From SFLA01 sp045595785 (GTDB lineage Bacteria; Bacillota; Clostridia; Oscillospirales; CAG-382), in NCBI GenBank assembly GCA_045595785.1, contig JAZOBE010000007.1, forward strand, positions 1 to 64,000: 64,000 nt of DNA, read 5' to 3'. Shown here piece by piece: positions 1 to 8,294 of the stretch (the stretch's first letter is position 1; the number at the start of each line of letters is the position of its first letter). Under the pieces are notes generated by a model. That model was given only the letters and a program-made list of their open reading frames with translations, was not told where the DNA came from and did not search any database. Position numbers and translations under genes: made by a program.

Positions 1-450
1 ACTCTCTTGCAAGCAAAAGCAAGTTGTCTTTCTACCCACAATCACCGTGAGGCAATTGTTGGAGCACAAGCAGTTGCCGCATCAATCTTTATGGCACGGA
101 ACGGTGCGGATAAAGAGCAAATTAAAGCGTATTTGGAAAAAAATTTCAAATACAAACTGTCAACGCCACTTTCAACCATCAAAGAAACGCACGTGTTTGA
201 TAGCCGCACATCGTATAGTGTGCCGCCTGCAATTATTGCATTCTTGGAATCGAAAGATTACGAAAGCGCTATCAGAAATGCCATCTCTCTTGGCGGTGAT
301 GCAGATACACAGGCGTGCATAGCCGGCGGTATTGCAGAAGCCTATTATAAAGAGATTCCCGAGTATATTAAGCGCTTTTGTGATGGTAGAATAGACGTAT
401 CTATAAAATCCGTTGTGAAGGAATTTAATCAAAAATATCTGATTACATAG
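1..450 (+). CDS. ADP-ribosylglycohydrolase family protein, C-terminal part (5' end outside window)
   Basis: The reading frame is open from base 1, so this is the 3' part of a larger gene. The visible 149 residues end at a TAG stop. Near the C-terminus is the family signature SLGGDADTQACIAGGIAEAY, whose two Asp residues bind the dinuclear Mg centre in ADP-ribosylglycohydrolases. An upstream segment with THNHREAIVGAQAVA fits the preceding helix of the same fold. Family members remove ADP-ribose from proteins, as DraG does, or hydrolyse ADP-ribosylated small molecules; the substrate cannot be read here. The N-terminal metal-binding half is not visible, so integrity is unknown. The next gene has its own promoter. 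Confidence 0.85.
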   Translation, partial: TLLQAKASCLSTHNHREAIVGAQAVAASIFMARNGADKEQIKAYLEKNFKYKLSTPLSTIKETHVFDSRTSYSVPPAIIAFLESKDYESAIRNAISLGGDADTQACIAGGIAEAYYKEIPEYIKRFCDGRIDVSIKSVVKEFNQKYLIT

Positions 451-454
451 GCAT

Positions 455-533
455 CGTTTGCAGGCATGGCGTTAAAAGTTCGGTAGACCGAAGAAACTTT
501 TAACGCCCAATGATGTTGCGCTGCGCGCAAACG
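455..533. other. Nested inverted repeat, strong hairpin without T-tract
   Basis: A perfect 13-bp inverted repeat (468-480 with 495-507) encloses a smaller stem CGGT/ACCG at 481-490. An outer 7-bp pair CGTTTGC (455-461) with GCAAACG (527-533) closes the whole structure, and a side hairpin TTGCGC-TGC-GCGCAA sits at about 515-529. No T-run follows on either side, so it is not a standard intrinsic terminator, although it lies directly after the stop of the first gene. The rest of the gap to 620 holds nothing recognisable. Confidence 0.6.
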
Positions 534-620
534 GTTGAAGGGATACTATACACATTGTATAAATTCCGCAGCACAAATATGTGCAAAAGAGAGAACAACG
601 AAATAATCGCGTAAACCGCA

Positions 621-649
621 TTGACAATCACTTGACCGTGTGGTACAAT
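621..649 (+). promoter_or_regulatory. Sigma-A type promoter for the 675 membrane protein gene
   Basis: TTGACA at 621-626 and TACAAT at 644-649 are separated by exactly 17 bp. The start codon of the downstream gene lies 25 bp after the -10 box. Confidence 0.75.
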
Positions 650-674
650 ATCCCACAAGAAAGAAGGTTGTGTT

Positions 675-1223
675 ATGGAAAGAAAGGTATCTATTGATTC
701 CAAGGCATTATATGCGGCATTTACGGTAATAGCCTGCTTGGTATCTTCGAATCTCAGCTATTGGATAGTTATGTCAAAGGCTGAAGGCACGGTAACGAAT
801 TTCGGTGTGTACTGTTTGTTATCACTGCTTATGACAGTGGTGTCCCTTTTGTTAAGCTGGGTGATAGTATTTTTATATTTATTCAAGAAGTTTCCCACCT
901 TTTACCATAAGACCGAAAGCAAAAATATCTGGGCAAAAAAGACGTTAAGTCTTATACTTCCAGGTGAACTGGCGCGGTTTATTATAAGTGTACTTACCTT
1001 CAGACGGTATTTTGACAAGACCACGGTGCAGTTGTACCAGATAATCTATGGGTTCTGGCTTGACGATGCTACTATCGGAATATTCAGTCTTTTGGATATG
1101 GCGGTATATGCCGTTGTTTATCTGGCGGTAAACGCAGTATTTTTGGCAGGCGTGTTTTTTACGTGCAAAAAGCTGTGGGCGCTGGGCAAACGGGATTACG
1201 AGAATTTATATAAAACAGAATAA
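675..1223 (+). CDS. Hypothetical multi-pass membrane protein, 182 aa
   Basis: No family was recognised. Hydrophobic segments lie at about residues 12-33, 44-70 and 137-163, with a basic Phe/Lys-rich stretch (about 70-95) after the second one. This suggests a small integral membrane protein with a cytoplasmic loop. The ATG is preceded by the purine-rich site GAAAGAAGG at a suitable distance and by its own promoter. A terminator follows within about 50 bp, so the gene is probably monocistronic. It is unrelated to its neighbours by sequence. The coding potential is convincing, but the function is unknown. Confidence 0.75.
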   Translation: MERKVSIDSKALYAAFTVIACLVSSNLSYWIVMSKAEGTVTNFGVYCLLSLLMTVVSLLLSWVIVFLYLFKKFPTFYHKTESKNIWAKKTLSLILPGELARFIISVLTFRRYFDKTTVQLYQIIYGFWLDDATIGIFSLLDMAVYAVVYLAVNAVFLAGVFFTCKKLWALGKRDYENLYKTE

Positions 1224-1274
1224 AAATCACCTCAAAAAGTCTGAGACTTTTCGGGTGCCCCGACAACAACACCA

Positions 1275-1309
1275 AAAACATCCGCTTTTTGAATAAAGCG
1301 GATGTTTTT
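1275..1309 (+). terminator. Intrinsic terminator after the 675 gene
   Basis: A 14-bp stem pairs 1275-1288 with 1295-1308. The arms begin AAAACATCC and end GGATGTTTT, the loop is short, and a T-rich tail follows. Confidence 0.85.
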
Positions 1310-1313
1310 ATCG

Positions 1314-1342
1314 TTGAAAAAAACTTTTGCAAGTGATATAAT
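1314..1342 (+). promoter_or_regulatory. Promoter for the SGNH hydrolase-rph pair
   Basis: TTGAAA (1314-1319) and TATAAT (1337-1342) have a 17-bp spacer. The site lies immediately after the preceding terminator, 29 bp before the ATG at 1371. Confidence 0.8.
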
Positions 1343-1370
1343 ATAAAAAAACAAAACGAGGTGTGTTAAT

Positions 1371-2024
1371 ATGACAAGCAACCCTATTTATAAAAAGAGC
1401 GTTCTGTTTGTGGGGGATTCCCTTTGCGAGGCGTATTGCGAAAAGGGCACCGAGGATTACGGCGACAAGGTGGGCTGGGCAGGCAGAATAATGAAAAACA
1501 ACGAGATGTCCGGCATAAATAAAAGTCTGGGCGGCGCGTCTATGTCCGATTGCCGCGGTCAGAACACGGTGATAAACCAGCTTATTGCACTGAAGGGTAA
1601 CAAATACGATTACGTTATTCTTGAAGGCGGCGGTAATGATGCGTGGGATTCCGCGCCCGTGGGCGAGATGACCGAGGGATTTGACGGTCCCTTTGACACA
1701 AAGACCTTTGCAGGCGGATTTGAAAACACCATTAAATACGCAAAAGACAACTATGCAGGTGCGAAGTTCGGTTTTATTGTAACCTTCCAGATGCCATCTG
1801 CACAGTTCGGCAGAATGTCGGATATGAGCGAATATTTTGCGCTTTCCAAAAAGATATGCGATAAGTGGGGAGTTCCCTATCTTGACCTGTTCTTTGACGA
1901 GGAGCTTAACAAAAACAAGCTTAAATCTCATCTGAACGAAAACCTGCCCGACTTCATACATCCCAATTCCGCAGGCTACAACATAATCACCCCTTATATT
2001 GAAGACTGGATGAAAACGCTTTAA
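1371..2024 (+). CDS. SGNH/GDSL-type hydrolase, cytoplasmic
   Basis: A 217-residue SGNH-fold esterase or lipase-like hydrolase without signal peptide. Block I is FVGDSL with catalytic Ser17. Block II is SLGGAS with Gly54. Block III is GGGNDAW with Asn89. Block V is DFIHP, where Asp194 and His197 complete the triad. The length is typical for single-domain members. SGNH enzymes deacylate carbohydrates, lipids or peptidoglycan; the substrate cannot be deduced. It starts 29 bp after a strong promoter and ends 20 bp before rph, so the two are probably co-transcribed. A second SGNH enzyme lies just downstream of rph but is exported as a lipoprotein. Confidence 0.88.
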   Translation: MTSNPIYKKSVLFVGDSLCEAYCEKGTEDYGDKVGWAGRIMKNNEMSGINKSLGGASMSDCRGQNTVINQLIALKGNKYDYVILEGGGNDAWDSAPVGEMTEGFDGPFDTKTFAGGFENTIKYAKDNYAGAKFGFIVTFQMPSAQFGRMSDMSEYFALSKKICDKWGVPYLDLFFDEELNKNKLKSHLNENLPDFIHPNSAGYNIITPYIEDWMKTL

Positions 2025-2044
2025 GGTGTAAAGGAGGAAAACAA

Positions 2045-2755
2045 ATGGAAAGATTTGACGGCAGACGCCCTGACCAACTGAGAAATATTGATATTACGGT
2101 GAATTTTACCGAAACAAGCGGCGGCAGCGTATTGATAAACTGGGGAAAGACCAGAGTTATCTGCACCGCGCTTCTTGAGGAAGGCACAATGCCTTTTCTT
2201 AAAGACACCGGCAAGGGCTGGCTAACCGCAGAATATGCGATGCTTCCCTCCTCCACCGGCGTCAGAAAAAAGAGAGAGACCTTAAAGCCCGACGGACGCA
2301 GCACCGAGATAAAGCGTCTTATCGGCAGAGCGCTGAGACAAGCTTTGGATTTTGAAAAGCTGGGCGAAAAGACTATCTGGATAGATTGCGACGTTATTCA
2401 GGCAGACGGCGGCACCCGCACCGCGTCCATTACCGGTGCGTACGTTGCGCTGGCGTTGGGTATAAAAAAGTGGATGAAGCAAGGACTTTTGACCCAAAAC
2501 CCCATTGTTCACCAGGTTGCCGCAGTATCTGTGGGTATTTGCGATGACACTCCCCTTCTGGACCTTTGCTACCGCGAAGATTCGGGCGCGGAGGTTGATA
2601 TGAATCTGGTTATTGACGACACAGGCGCGTTTATTGAAATTCAGGGCACCGGCGAGGGCAGAGCCTTTACCGCAACCGAGCTTAATTCTCTGCTTACCCT
2701 TGGCAAAAAGGGCCTTGAAGAAATAATGGAAAAACAAAACCGGGCTATAGAATAA
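2045..2755 (+). CDS. rph: Ribonuclease PH
   Basis: A phosphate-dependent 3'-5' exoribonuclease that trims tRNA 3' ends and forms a hexameric ring. The 236-residue length fits the family. The phosphate-binding segment GGTRTASITGA lies at 122-132. The acidic catalytic pair is in REDSGAEVDMN (Asp179, Asp185), and the conserved Arg-rich GRSTEIKRLIGRALR lies at about 85-99. The ATG follows an AAGGAGGA site at 2032-2039. In many Firmicutes rph is followed by an ITPase (rdgB) gene; here a terminator follows directly instead, and the upstream partner is an SGNH hydrolase. Confidence 0.96.
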   Translation: MERFDGRRPDQLRNIDITVNFTETSGGSVLINWGKTRVICTALLEEGTMPFLKDTGKGWLTAEYAMLPSSTGVRKKRETLKPDGRSTEIKRLIGRALRQALDFEKLGEKTIWIDCDVIQADGGTRTASITGAYVALALGIKKWMKQGLLTQNPIVHQVAAVSVGICDDTPLLDLCYREDSGAEVDMNLVIDDTGAFIEIQGTGEGRAFTATELNSLLTLGKKGLEEIMEKQNRAIE

Positions 2756-2790
2756 AAAGATAAGAATTATCATAAAACAAGTACCTTAGC

Positions 2791-2816
2791 GTGCCGCTGA
2801 AATGCGGCACTTTTTT
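2791..2816 (+). terminator. Intrinsic terminator after rph
   Basis: GTGCCGC (2791-2797) pairs with GCGGCAC (2804-2810) around a short loop and is followed by six T residues. Confidence 0.92.
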
Positions 2817-2859
2817 AGTAAAATTCATGCAGAAAACACAGTTGAAAGAAGAAAAATAA

Positions 2860-2888
2860 TTGACATATAACTAAATAAATATTATAAT
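2860..2888 (+). promoter_or_regulatory. Consensus promoter for the SGNH lipoprotein/amidase operon
   Basis: TTGACA (2860-2865), a 17-bp spacer, and TATAAT (2883-2888) are a perfect match to the vegetative consensus, 36 bp before the ATG at 2925. Confidence 0.9.
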
Positions 2889-2924
2889 AAAGCTAATATA
2901 TATCCGGAAAGGCGGCTGTTAATT

Positions 2925-4085
2925 ATGAAACGAATTTTTGTTACCGTGTTATGCTTGCTGTGCGCGCTTTCTCTTTTTGCATGCGGAGAAAGCAACAACG
3001 TGTCCGACACCGGTGAGATATCCCAAGAGGTTTCCAAGGAAGAGGAATACGGTCCCAGAGAAATAACCATAAACGGAGTGAGCCTTAAAGAATTTACCAT
3101 TGTTTACTGCAACAGCACCACCTTTGACAGCTATAATCATTACCGTCTGGTGGTAGATGAGATAAACGCATTTATAAAAGAATACTGCGGTTACACACTT
3201 AAAGCCGTGCCGGACACTACGGCAGAAACCGATTATGAAATACTTGTGGGCTTTACGACAGGCAGAAAACTGAGAAACGCCTTTGACAGAGATTCTTTTG
3301 AAGCGGGACAATATTCGCTGGTGGTAAAGGGAACAAAGATAATGCTGGCAGGAAGCCACGCAAACGGATGGCATTTCGCTCTTGAACAGCTTATAAAGGC
3401 GTGCAAGACCGACGAAGATGCTGACCTTACGGATTTCATGACCAGCGGAAAGAAGGACGTTGTTAAGGTTGCCTGCGTTGGTGATAGTATTACTCAGGGC
3501 ATAAACTCCTCCCGAAACGATCTTACCTACCCCGCTTTTCTTCAGCAGATGCTGGGATGGGATTACTGTGTGCTTAACGCAGGCTTGAGCGGATATGCTA
3601 TTTGCGATAATGACCCGTATGCTTACGGAAAGTCCGCCCAATATGCTACCGCACTTAAGTTTGAACCAGAAGTGGTTATTTTTGCTTTGGGCACCAACGA
3701 TTCCAACCCCGGTCAGGCGTGGAAGGATTGGTCAGACCCCAACAGAAAGGATATGTTCCTTGATTCCGCAAGAGGACTGCTGGATTCCTTCTATGATAAA
3801 AACGAGGATGCTCAGATATTTATCTGCCTGCCTACACCGTTGTTTGACGGCAGAGGCGGATGGGACGCACCTAACTGGAACAAGAATATTGATGCATATT
3901 CCCTGCCCCTTATAAAGCAGATTGCAGAGGAATATGAGCTTCCGCAGGTTGACCTTTATTCCTGGGGAGCAGAAAACGACGCTGTATTTACCGACGGATT
4001 ACATCCCAAGGATCAGAGCTACAAGGATTATGCTTTAGCGGTATACGAAAGAATTAAAGACACTATAGTTAAACCGGAGAATTAA
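2925..4085 (+). CDS. Exported SGNH-hydrolase lipoprotein with N-terminal accessory domain
   Basis: The 386-residue protein begins with a lipoprotein signal peptide (lipobox ending at Cys20), followed by a short Ser/Glu-rich linker. Residues 47-170 form a small alpha/beta domain that resembles the b-like accessory domain found before glycoside hydrolase catalytic domains; that assignment is tentative. Residues 180-380 are the SGNH domain: VGDSIT with Ser188, the block II Gly at about 220, GTND with Asn258, and DGLHP with Asp357 and His360. It is probably a membrane-anchored deacylase acting on an extracellular polysaccharide or peptidoglycan. It is first in an operon with a two-TM protein (5-bp gap) and a secreted amidase, which favours a cell-wall substrate. 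Confidence 0.88.
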   Translation: MKRIFVTVLCLLCALSLFACGESNNVSDTGEISQEVSKEEEYGPREITINGVSLKEFTIVYCNSTTFDSYNHYRLVVDEINAFIKEYCGYTLKAVPDTTAETDYEILVGFTTGRKLRNAFDRDSFEAGQYSLVVKGTKIMLAGSHANGWHFALEQLIKACKTDEDADLTDFMTSGKKDVVKVACVGDSITQGINSSRNDLTYPAFLQQMLGWDYCVLNAGLSGYAICDNDPYAYGKSAQYATALKFEPEVVIFALGTNDSNPGQAWKDWSDPNRKDMFLDSARGLLDSFYDKNEDAQIFICLPTPLFDGRGGWDAPNWNKNIDAYSLPLIKQIAEEYELPQVDLYSWGAENDAVFTDGLHPKDQSYKDYALAVYERIKDTIVKPEN

Positions 4086-4090
4086 AAAAC

Positions 4091-4786
4091 ATGGAAAAAA
4101 AGAATTTCAAGAAGTATTTTGCACAGACCAAAGCGTTGCTGTTTACAGGTATCGGCGTTATTATCGCAGGTATTATCGTATATTTGCTTAACGAATACTG
4201 GCTTCACACCTTTGACCTTTATCAGGCTGCCTGGCTTATAATGGTTGCAGGCGTGGTGGTTATAATCTGCCACTTCACCATTCGTATACGTGACGGCGCA
4301 GTAGACGAATATGCAGGAACCTTCCACAAAGTGCTGGAGGAAGAGCTGGATACGTTTATCAACGAAAGTGAGAAGCACAAAAAGTTTAACCGCGTGTTTG
4401 ATTACACATCCGGTGCATACGAATTGTGGGACAAAGATATACAGCACCTTGTTATCGGCGGTGACAACACTCCCCGTTGTGAGCAGTACGGCGGCGGTGC
4501 GCTGACCTATACCGCAGATACCCTTTACGTTGTTGCAGGTAATCTTAATCTTATAAGCGGCAACGTTAATACCACCCGTTTTTCCGCACCGCTTTCCGAG
4601 CTTACCGAAGTTAAGATAGTTGAAAAGAGCTATACCAAAGAAATTAAGAAAAAGACTCGTTTTATCGAATGCTTTGCGGTAGAAATTAACACCGACAACG
4701 CAAAAATAGCCTTTGCTATCCATTCCGACGCAATGACTGATGAAGCAATAGAAAAAATCAACAGAATGGCAGAAAGTAAGAAATAG
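4091..4786 (+). CDS. Hypothetical membrane-anchored protein, two N-terminal TM helices
   Basis: No family was recognised. Residues 1-14 are basic and cytoplasmic, and two hydrophobic helices lie at about 16-34 and 45-63. The remaining 170 residues are soluble and mixed alpha/beta, rich in Asp and Thr. By the positive-inside rule the C-terminal domain is probably cytoplasmic. The stop codon (TAG 4784-4786) shares its last base with the GTG start of the following amidase gene, and the gene begins 5 bp after the lipoprotein stop, so the three are translationally linked. It may support export or regulation of its wall-active neighbours, but that is inference from position only. Confidence 0.75.
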   Translation: MEKKNFKKYFAQTKALLFTGIGVIIAGIIVYLLNEYWLHTFDLYQAAWLIMVAGVVVIICHFTIRIRDGAVDEYAGTFHKVLEEELDTFINESEKHKKFNRVFDYTSGAYELWDKDIQHLVIGGDNTPRCEQYGGGALTYTADTLYVVAGNLNLISGNVNTTRFSAPLSELTEVKIVEKSYTKEIKKKTRFIECFAVEINTDNAKIAFAIHSDAMTDEAIEKINRMAESKK

Positions 4787-6474
4787 TGAAAACACTTAAA
4801 AAAGCAGTTTTGTTGCTTTTGGCGGCGTTTACGGTAATTACGCCTTTTTCGGCATTTGCCGCCAAAGACACGCCTGTGTATGATACCGCTGAACGTGCAG
4901 TTACACGTCAGGCAACGATATCCGCAAACAAAGCTTATACCGTTGAATATACGGATGCTTGCCCGCTGGAGAAATATGAGGACAGCGGCAATATGCTTAC
5001 CGACGGAATTTATGCACCCGTTATCGATTATAACGATACGGATTGGTTCGGAAGCGGCGGCTGGGTGGGATACAGATCCGTTAGCGGAAAGGGCACCTAT
5101 TCCGTAACCGTAACACTGGATATGGGATACGTTGCAAAAGAAATCGGCCAGGTTTTTATACGCACCATGACCGAAAGACGGCTTAAGGGTATTACCCCCG
5201 CCATGACCGTAACAGCTTCTGTAGACGGAACAAACTTTTTCCCCATAGGCGACCTTCAGGTACAAAACGTAGAAAACAAACGCACAGAAATCCTTATCAA
5301 CAGAATACAACTTGAGGAGACATTTTCCGCCAGATACATAAGAATAGTGTATTCTCAGGACGCTTCAAAGACCATTCTTACCGATGAGATATGTGTATCC
5401 GCTTACGGTGAGATAGAGCATATCGGTTCAACCGGCGGAGACGGCGAGGGAAGAATTTACGATCTTTCTTCGGGATTCGCTATTCCCAACGGTGTTTTGG
5501 GTGACAGAGTCTCTGCACGCCCCGGATATGCAAACCCCTCTTCCGCCAACTTTGACGAGCCGGACGCAACCTTTTTCATCGGCACCGGATTCGGTGAAAA
5601 CGTTAAGGTGGTAAACGACTTTATGTCGGTGTCAAGGCCCTATTATTCTCACTACGTAAACGATATCCGATATATTGTTATTCACAACACGGGTATGTGT
5701 GAGAGCTATTCCACCGCACCCTACGTTCATGATTATCTTATTCATAAGACCGACGGCTCCTCATCATCGTGGCATTACACCGTAGACAAAAACGTTATAT
5801 ACCACGGACTTGAGGATTGCGTTGCAGGTTGGCATGCAGCCAGCAACTATAATTTTTACAGTATCGGTATAGAGATATGTCTTAACGGTGCGCCTGTCGG
5901 CAAGGGCGGAAACAATGACCCGATAGTCCGCGGCGCGGCGTATGAAAAATGGTATGCTGAGAATTTCACACCTGCAATGAAGAACGCGGCTGTTCTTACT
6001 GCCGAATTGCTGGTGAGATATGATCTTACTCCCGACAAGATACTTCAGCATTCGGACGTATATTATTTCCATGCAAAGCAATGCCCCTATTATATGCGTC
6101 TGGACAAAAACAAGCGTCTGGTGCATGACGGCACGGGCTGGGAATATTTTATGAAATTGGTTAACACCTATTATTCCGCTATGACGGAAGAAGGCACGAG
6201 AACCGTCCGCTACTCCTATTCGCCGAGTGAAGAATTGCCCGATTACGTTGTAGACCGTGATGGAAGCGTATATCTTGCGGCAAAAACAGTAGATGAGGCA
6301 ACCTTTTATATAAGAGGTGATGCGGACCTTAACGGAGCTCTTGAGCAAAAGGACGCAGCCCTTATAAAAGGAATGATAACAAGCGGAGAGGTTCCCCGCG
6401 GTTATCCCGATACAAACGGAGACGGAAACGTTACTTCCAACGATTATCTGCGTGTTTTGAGGAATATTAAATAA
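4786..6474 (+). CDS. Secreted N-acetylmuramoyl-L-alanine amidase (Ami_2) with C-terminal dockerin
   Basis: A 562-residue secreted protein. The signal peptide covers residues 1-26, with cleavage near SAFA-AKD. Residues 45-210 form a beta-rich region resembling an F5/8 C (discoidin) carbohydrate-binding module. Residues 285-460 are the Ami_2/PGRP-type Zn amidase: the VIHNT motif (His300), HYTVD, and QHSD with His422 and Cys433 as likely remaining ligands. Residues 511-562 hold two Ca-binding dockerin repeats (DADLNGALE and DTNGDGNVTSNDY). The GTG start overlaps the previous stop by one base, giving coupled translation. A dockerin on a muralytic enzyme is unusual, and no cohesin gene is visible here. 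A terminator follows directly. Confidence 0.88.
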   Translation: MKTLKKAVLLLLAAFTVITPFSAFAAKDTPVYDTAERAVTRQATISANKAYTVEYTDACPLEKYEDSGNMLTDGIYAPVIDYNDTDWFGSGGWVGYRSVSGKGTYSVTVTLDMGYVAKEIGQVFIRTMTERRLKGITPAMTVTASVDGTNFFPIGDLQVQNVENKRTEILINRIQLEETFSARYIRIVYSQDASKTILTDEICVSAYGEIEHIGSTGGDGEGRIYDLSSGFAIPNGVLGDRVSARPGYANPSSANFDEPDATFFIGTGFGENVKVVNDFMSVSRPYYSHYVNDIRYIVIHNTGMCESYSTAPYVHDYLIHKTDGSSSSWHYTVDKNVIYHGLEDCVAGWHAASNYNFYSIGIEICLNGAPVGKGGNNDPIVRGAAYEKWYAENFTPAMKNAAVLTAELLVRYDLTPDKILQHSDVYYFHAKQCPYYMRLDKNKRLVHDGTGWEYFMKLVNTYYSAMTEEGTRTVRYSYSPSEELPDYVVDRDGSVYLAAKTVDEATFYIRGDADLNGALEQKDAALIKGMITSGEVPRGYPDTNGDGNVTSNDYLRVLRNIK

Positions 6475-6481
6475 AAAGCAT

Positions 6482-6518
6482 AAATGCTGTCGCAAACGCG
6501 GCAGCATTTGTATTTATT
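6482..6518 (+). terminator. Intrinsic terminator after the amidase operon
   Basis: AAATGCTG (6482-6489) pairs with CAGCATTT (6502-6509), extended by CGC/GCG around an AAAC loop. A T-rich tail follows. Confidence 0.85.
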
Positions 6519-6528
6519 GCACAAAATT

Positions 6529-6546
6529 TATTTTGTTAACAAAATA
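6529..6546 (+). promoter_or_regulatory. 18-bp perfect palindrome, candidate operator
   Basis: TATTTTGTTAACAAAATA is self-complementary over all 18 positions and ends 4 bp before the -35 box of the promoter for the 6612 gene. The centre TTGTTAACAA resembles fused Rex half-sites, but the Rex consensus needs a spacer, so the binding protein is unknown. Confidence 0.5.
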
Positions 6547-6550
6547 TTTA

Positions 6551-6578
6551 TAGACATTTTCACTGTTATGTGTATAAT
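6551..6578 (+). promoter_or_regulatory. Promoter for the paralogous membrane-anchored pair
   Basis: TAGACA (6551-6556) and TATAAT (6573-6578) have a 16-bp spacer, directly downstream of an 18-bp palindrome. Confidence 0.65.
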
Positions 6579-6611
6579 ATAATTGTAGACACACAGAATG
6601 GAGGGGAAAAT

Positions 6612-8255
6612 ATGAAAAACAAGATATATACCGGAATAGTTGTTGCGCTGTTTGTTCTTTTGGCGGTCTTTTTGGTGCTTATTGCAGTGACCACGGTAAG
6701 GGAATTAACGGGAGATGAAAGTGCGGCAGAAAGCGAAGCCAGCGAAAATCCTTGGGATACACCTGATTTTTCCGACCCCGAAACAAGTAAAGAAACCTCT
6801 GTGACGGATAATACGGATATCAGTGATCCCGAAGTAAGCACACCCGAAACGAGCACACCCGAAGTGAGTGAACCGGAGCTTTCCAAAGAAGACATACTTG
6901 ATATATTTGATGAAAAAGTTGATCTTTTGAAAGAAGTGTTAAAAGACGGATACCGTGTATTCTTCAGCACGGGTGATACTATAACCCATCACTCCGACGA
7001 TCTCTCTACGCTTGCAGAGTATTGGAATACAAGCTATATATACAAAGACGGCAAATTTGCGGCAACATACTCACCATATAATATTACCATAGAAATCAAG
7101 AACTCGGAATATACAGATATTTTGCCTTATATTGAAAATCAGCTTAACAAAACGGATGCCGATATACGTTTTGTTTTGGATACGATTCACGGCGAAAATA
7201 TAAAAATTACTTATGATAAAAAAACCGCAGAGTTCTTTTTCAGTGGAGATTGTGAATACGACGGCAAGGATGCAACCGTAAGCGGATATGCCGAATTCGT
7301 TGACAGTTCTGTTGACTTGAAGGCAACATATGCTTACGAAAAATACAACCAAAACACAGGCGAAACCTCCTATGAGCACGCCACAATAAAATACGTTATT
7401 TCAAAAACAAGTACACCGTTTCAGTACGATGTTCAGCCCGACCGCTCTTTTGAAAACCAAGCAGAACTGAGTAATTATATTTCCGAAACGAGAAAAGTAG
7501 CCATTGCTCTGCCTAAGCTTATGCGGTACCCGCTTAATAAACTGATTACCGTAACATCCGAAGAATCCGACAATAAGGGAATGAGCGGAACGGAAAAACT
7601 AAAGCTGTTGACCGTGGGAACAAATGAGGAGTTTGTGAGCGCGATCTCAACTCTGAGCGATAAATCTTACGGTCAGTTTTTTTACAGAAAAGAAAACACA
7701 TATGTTACCGACAGCGGTTACGACCAATACTCAGAAAGCTCTTATTGGGTCTTAGACGGCGACGACGAATGGATAGAATCTACTGACGGGCACGATTCGA
7801 AAGAGAAAGCTTACACGGTTGAAAGCTATTTCGAGCATAAAGGCTTTTTCAATCTTCAGGAATTATTCTATTCCGCTGACGATGACACGACGCCTGAACT
7901 GCAACGCGCTTTCCGGAATATGCATAAGTTTGAAAGCATAAATTACACCGATAACGGCGACGGAACTATTACTGCGACCATAACTTTGTCTAAGGAAGAC
8001 CTATCAGTAGCTTTGTTCGGTGTTATGGACAACTTTAACACCTGGTCATATATCATCAGCCAAGACAAGGATCTTGAGCAGGCGCTTTGCATAACCTATG
8101 ACAACGAGACCGGTGTACTGGTTGGAATGACATTTGATGTGTACGCAGAGGGTGAAAACAACACTTGGTACAAGCACTCCTTTGAATTAACCGTTACCGA
8201 CGCAGACGAAAGCATGCTTCCCGAAAAAGAAGAATTGCTGGCAGGTAATTGGTAA
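6612..8255 (+). CDS. Membrane-anchored extracellular protein, paralogue 1 of a tandem pair
   Basis: No known family was recognised. The ATG at 6612 is preferred over an in-frame upstream ATG at 6570 because GGAGGGG lies just before it and because the paralogue starts at the same residue. The 547-residue protein has one N-terminal TM helix (about residues 7-27). An acidic Ser/Pro/Glu/Thr-rich spacer follows (about 35-95, repeats of the type SxPEVS), then a large extracellular domain rich in beta-forming residues and Tyr. The first 15 codons and the last 29 are almost identical at DNA level to the next gene, while the middle has diverged strongly. The two genes are 39 bp apart and probably form one operon. 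It is likely a surface protein of a lineage-specific family; no catalytic motif is visible. Confidence 0.8.
   Translation: MKNKIYTGIVVALFVLLAVFLVLIAVTTVRELTGDESAAESEASENPWDTPDFSDPETSKETSVTDNTDISDPEVSTPETSTPEVSEPELSKEDILDIFDEKVDLLKEVLKDGYRVFFSTGDTITHHSDDLSTLAEYWNTSYIYKDGKFAATYSPYNITIEIKNSEYTDILPYIENQLNKTDADIRFVLDTIHGENIKITYDKKTAEFFFSGDCEYDGKDATVSGYAEFVDSSVDLKATYAYEKYNQNTGETSYEHATIKYVISKTSTPFQYDVQPDRSFENQAELSNYISETRKVAIALPKLMRYPLNKLITVTSEESDNKGMSGTEKLKLLTVGTNEEFVSAISTLSDKSYGQFFYRKENTYVTDSGYDQYSESSYWVLDGDDEWIESTDGHDSKEKAYTVESYFEHKGFFNLQELFYSADDDTTPELQRAFRNMHKFESINYTDNGDGTITATITLSKEDLSVALFGVMDNFNTWSYIISQDKDLEQALCITYDNETGVLVGMTFDVYAEGENNTWYKHSFELTVTDADESMLPEKEELLAGNW
8165..8252 (+). repeat. Direct repeat copy A (88 bp, gene 3' ends)
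   Basis: These 88 bp are identical to 9845-9932. They encode the C-terminal residues shared by the two tandem paralogues (from WYKHSFELTV to LLAGNW). A second identical block of 45 bp lies at the 5' ends (6612-6656 and 8295-8339). Confidence 0.95.
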
Positions 8256-8294
8256 TAAAAAAACGGCTATGGTTTTTGGCAAGGAGGGGAAAAC

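Noticed and set aside
455..533. Integron attC site
   Set aside because: The structure looked attC-like because of the TAACGCC/GGCGTTA arms, but no GTTRRRY core is present in the right place and no integrase is visible.
6529..6546. Rex redox-regulator site
   Set aside because: The Rex consensus has two TTGTTAA-type half-sites separated by a spacer; here the halves are fused, so I left the binder open.
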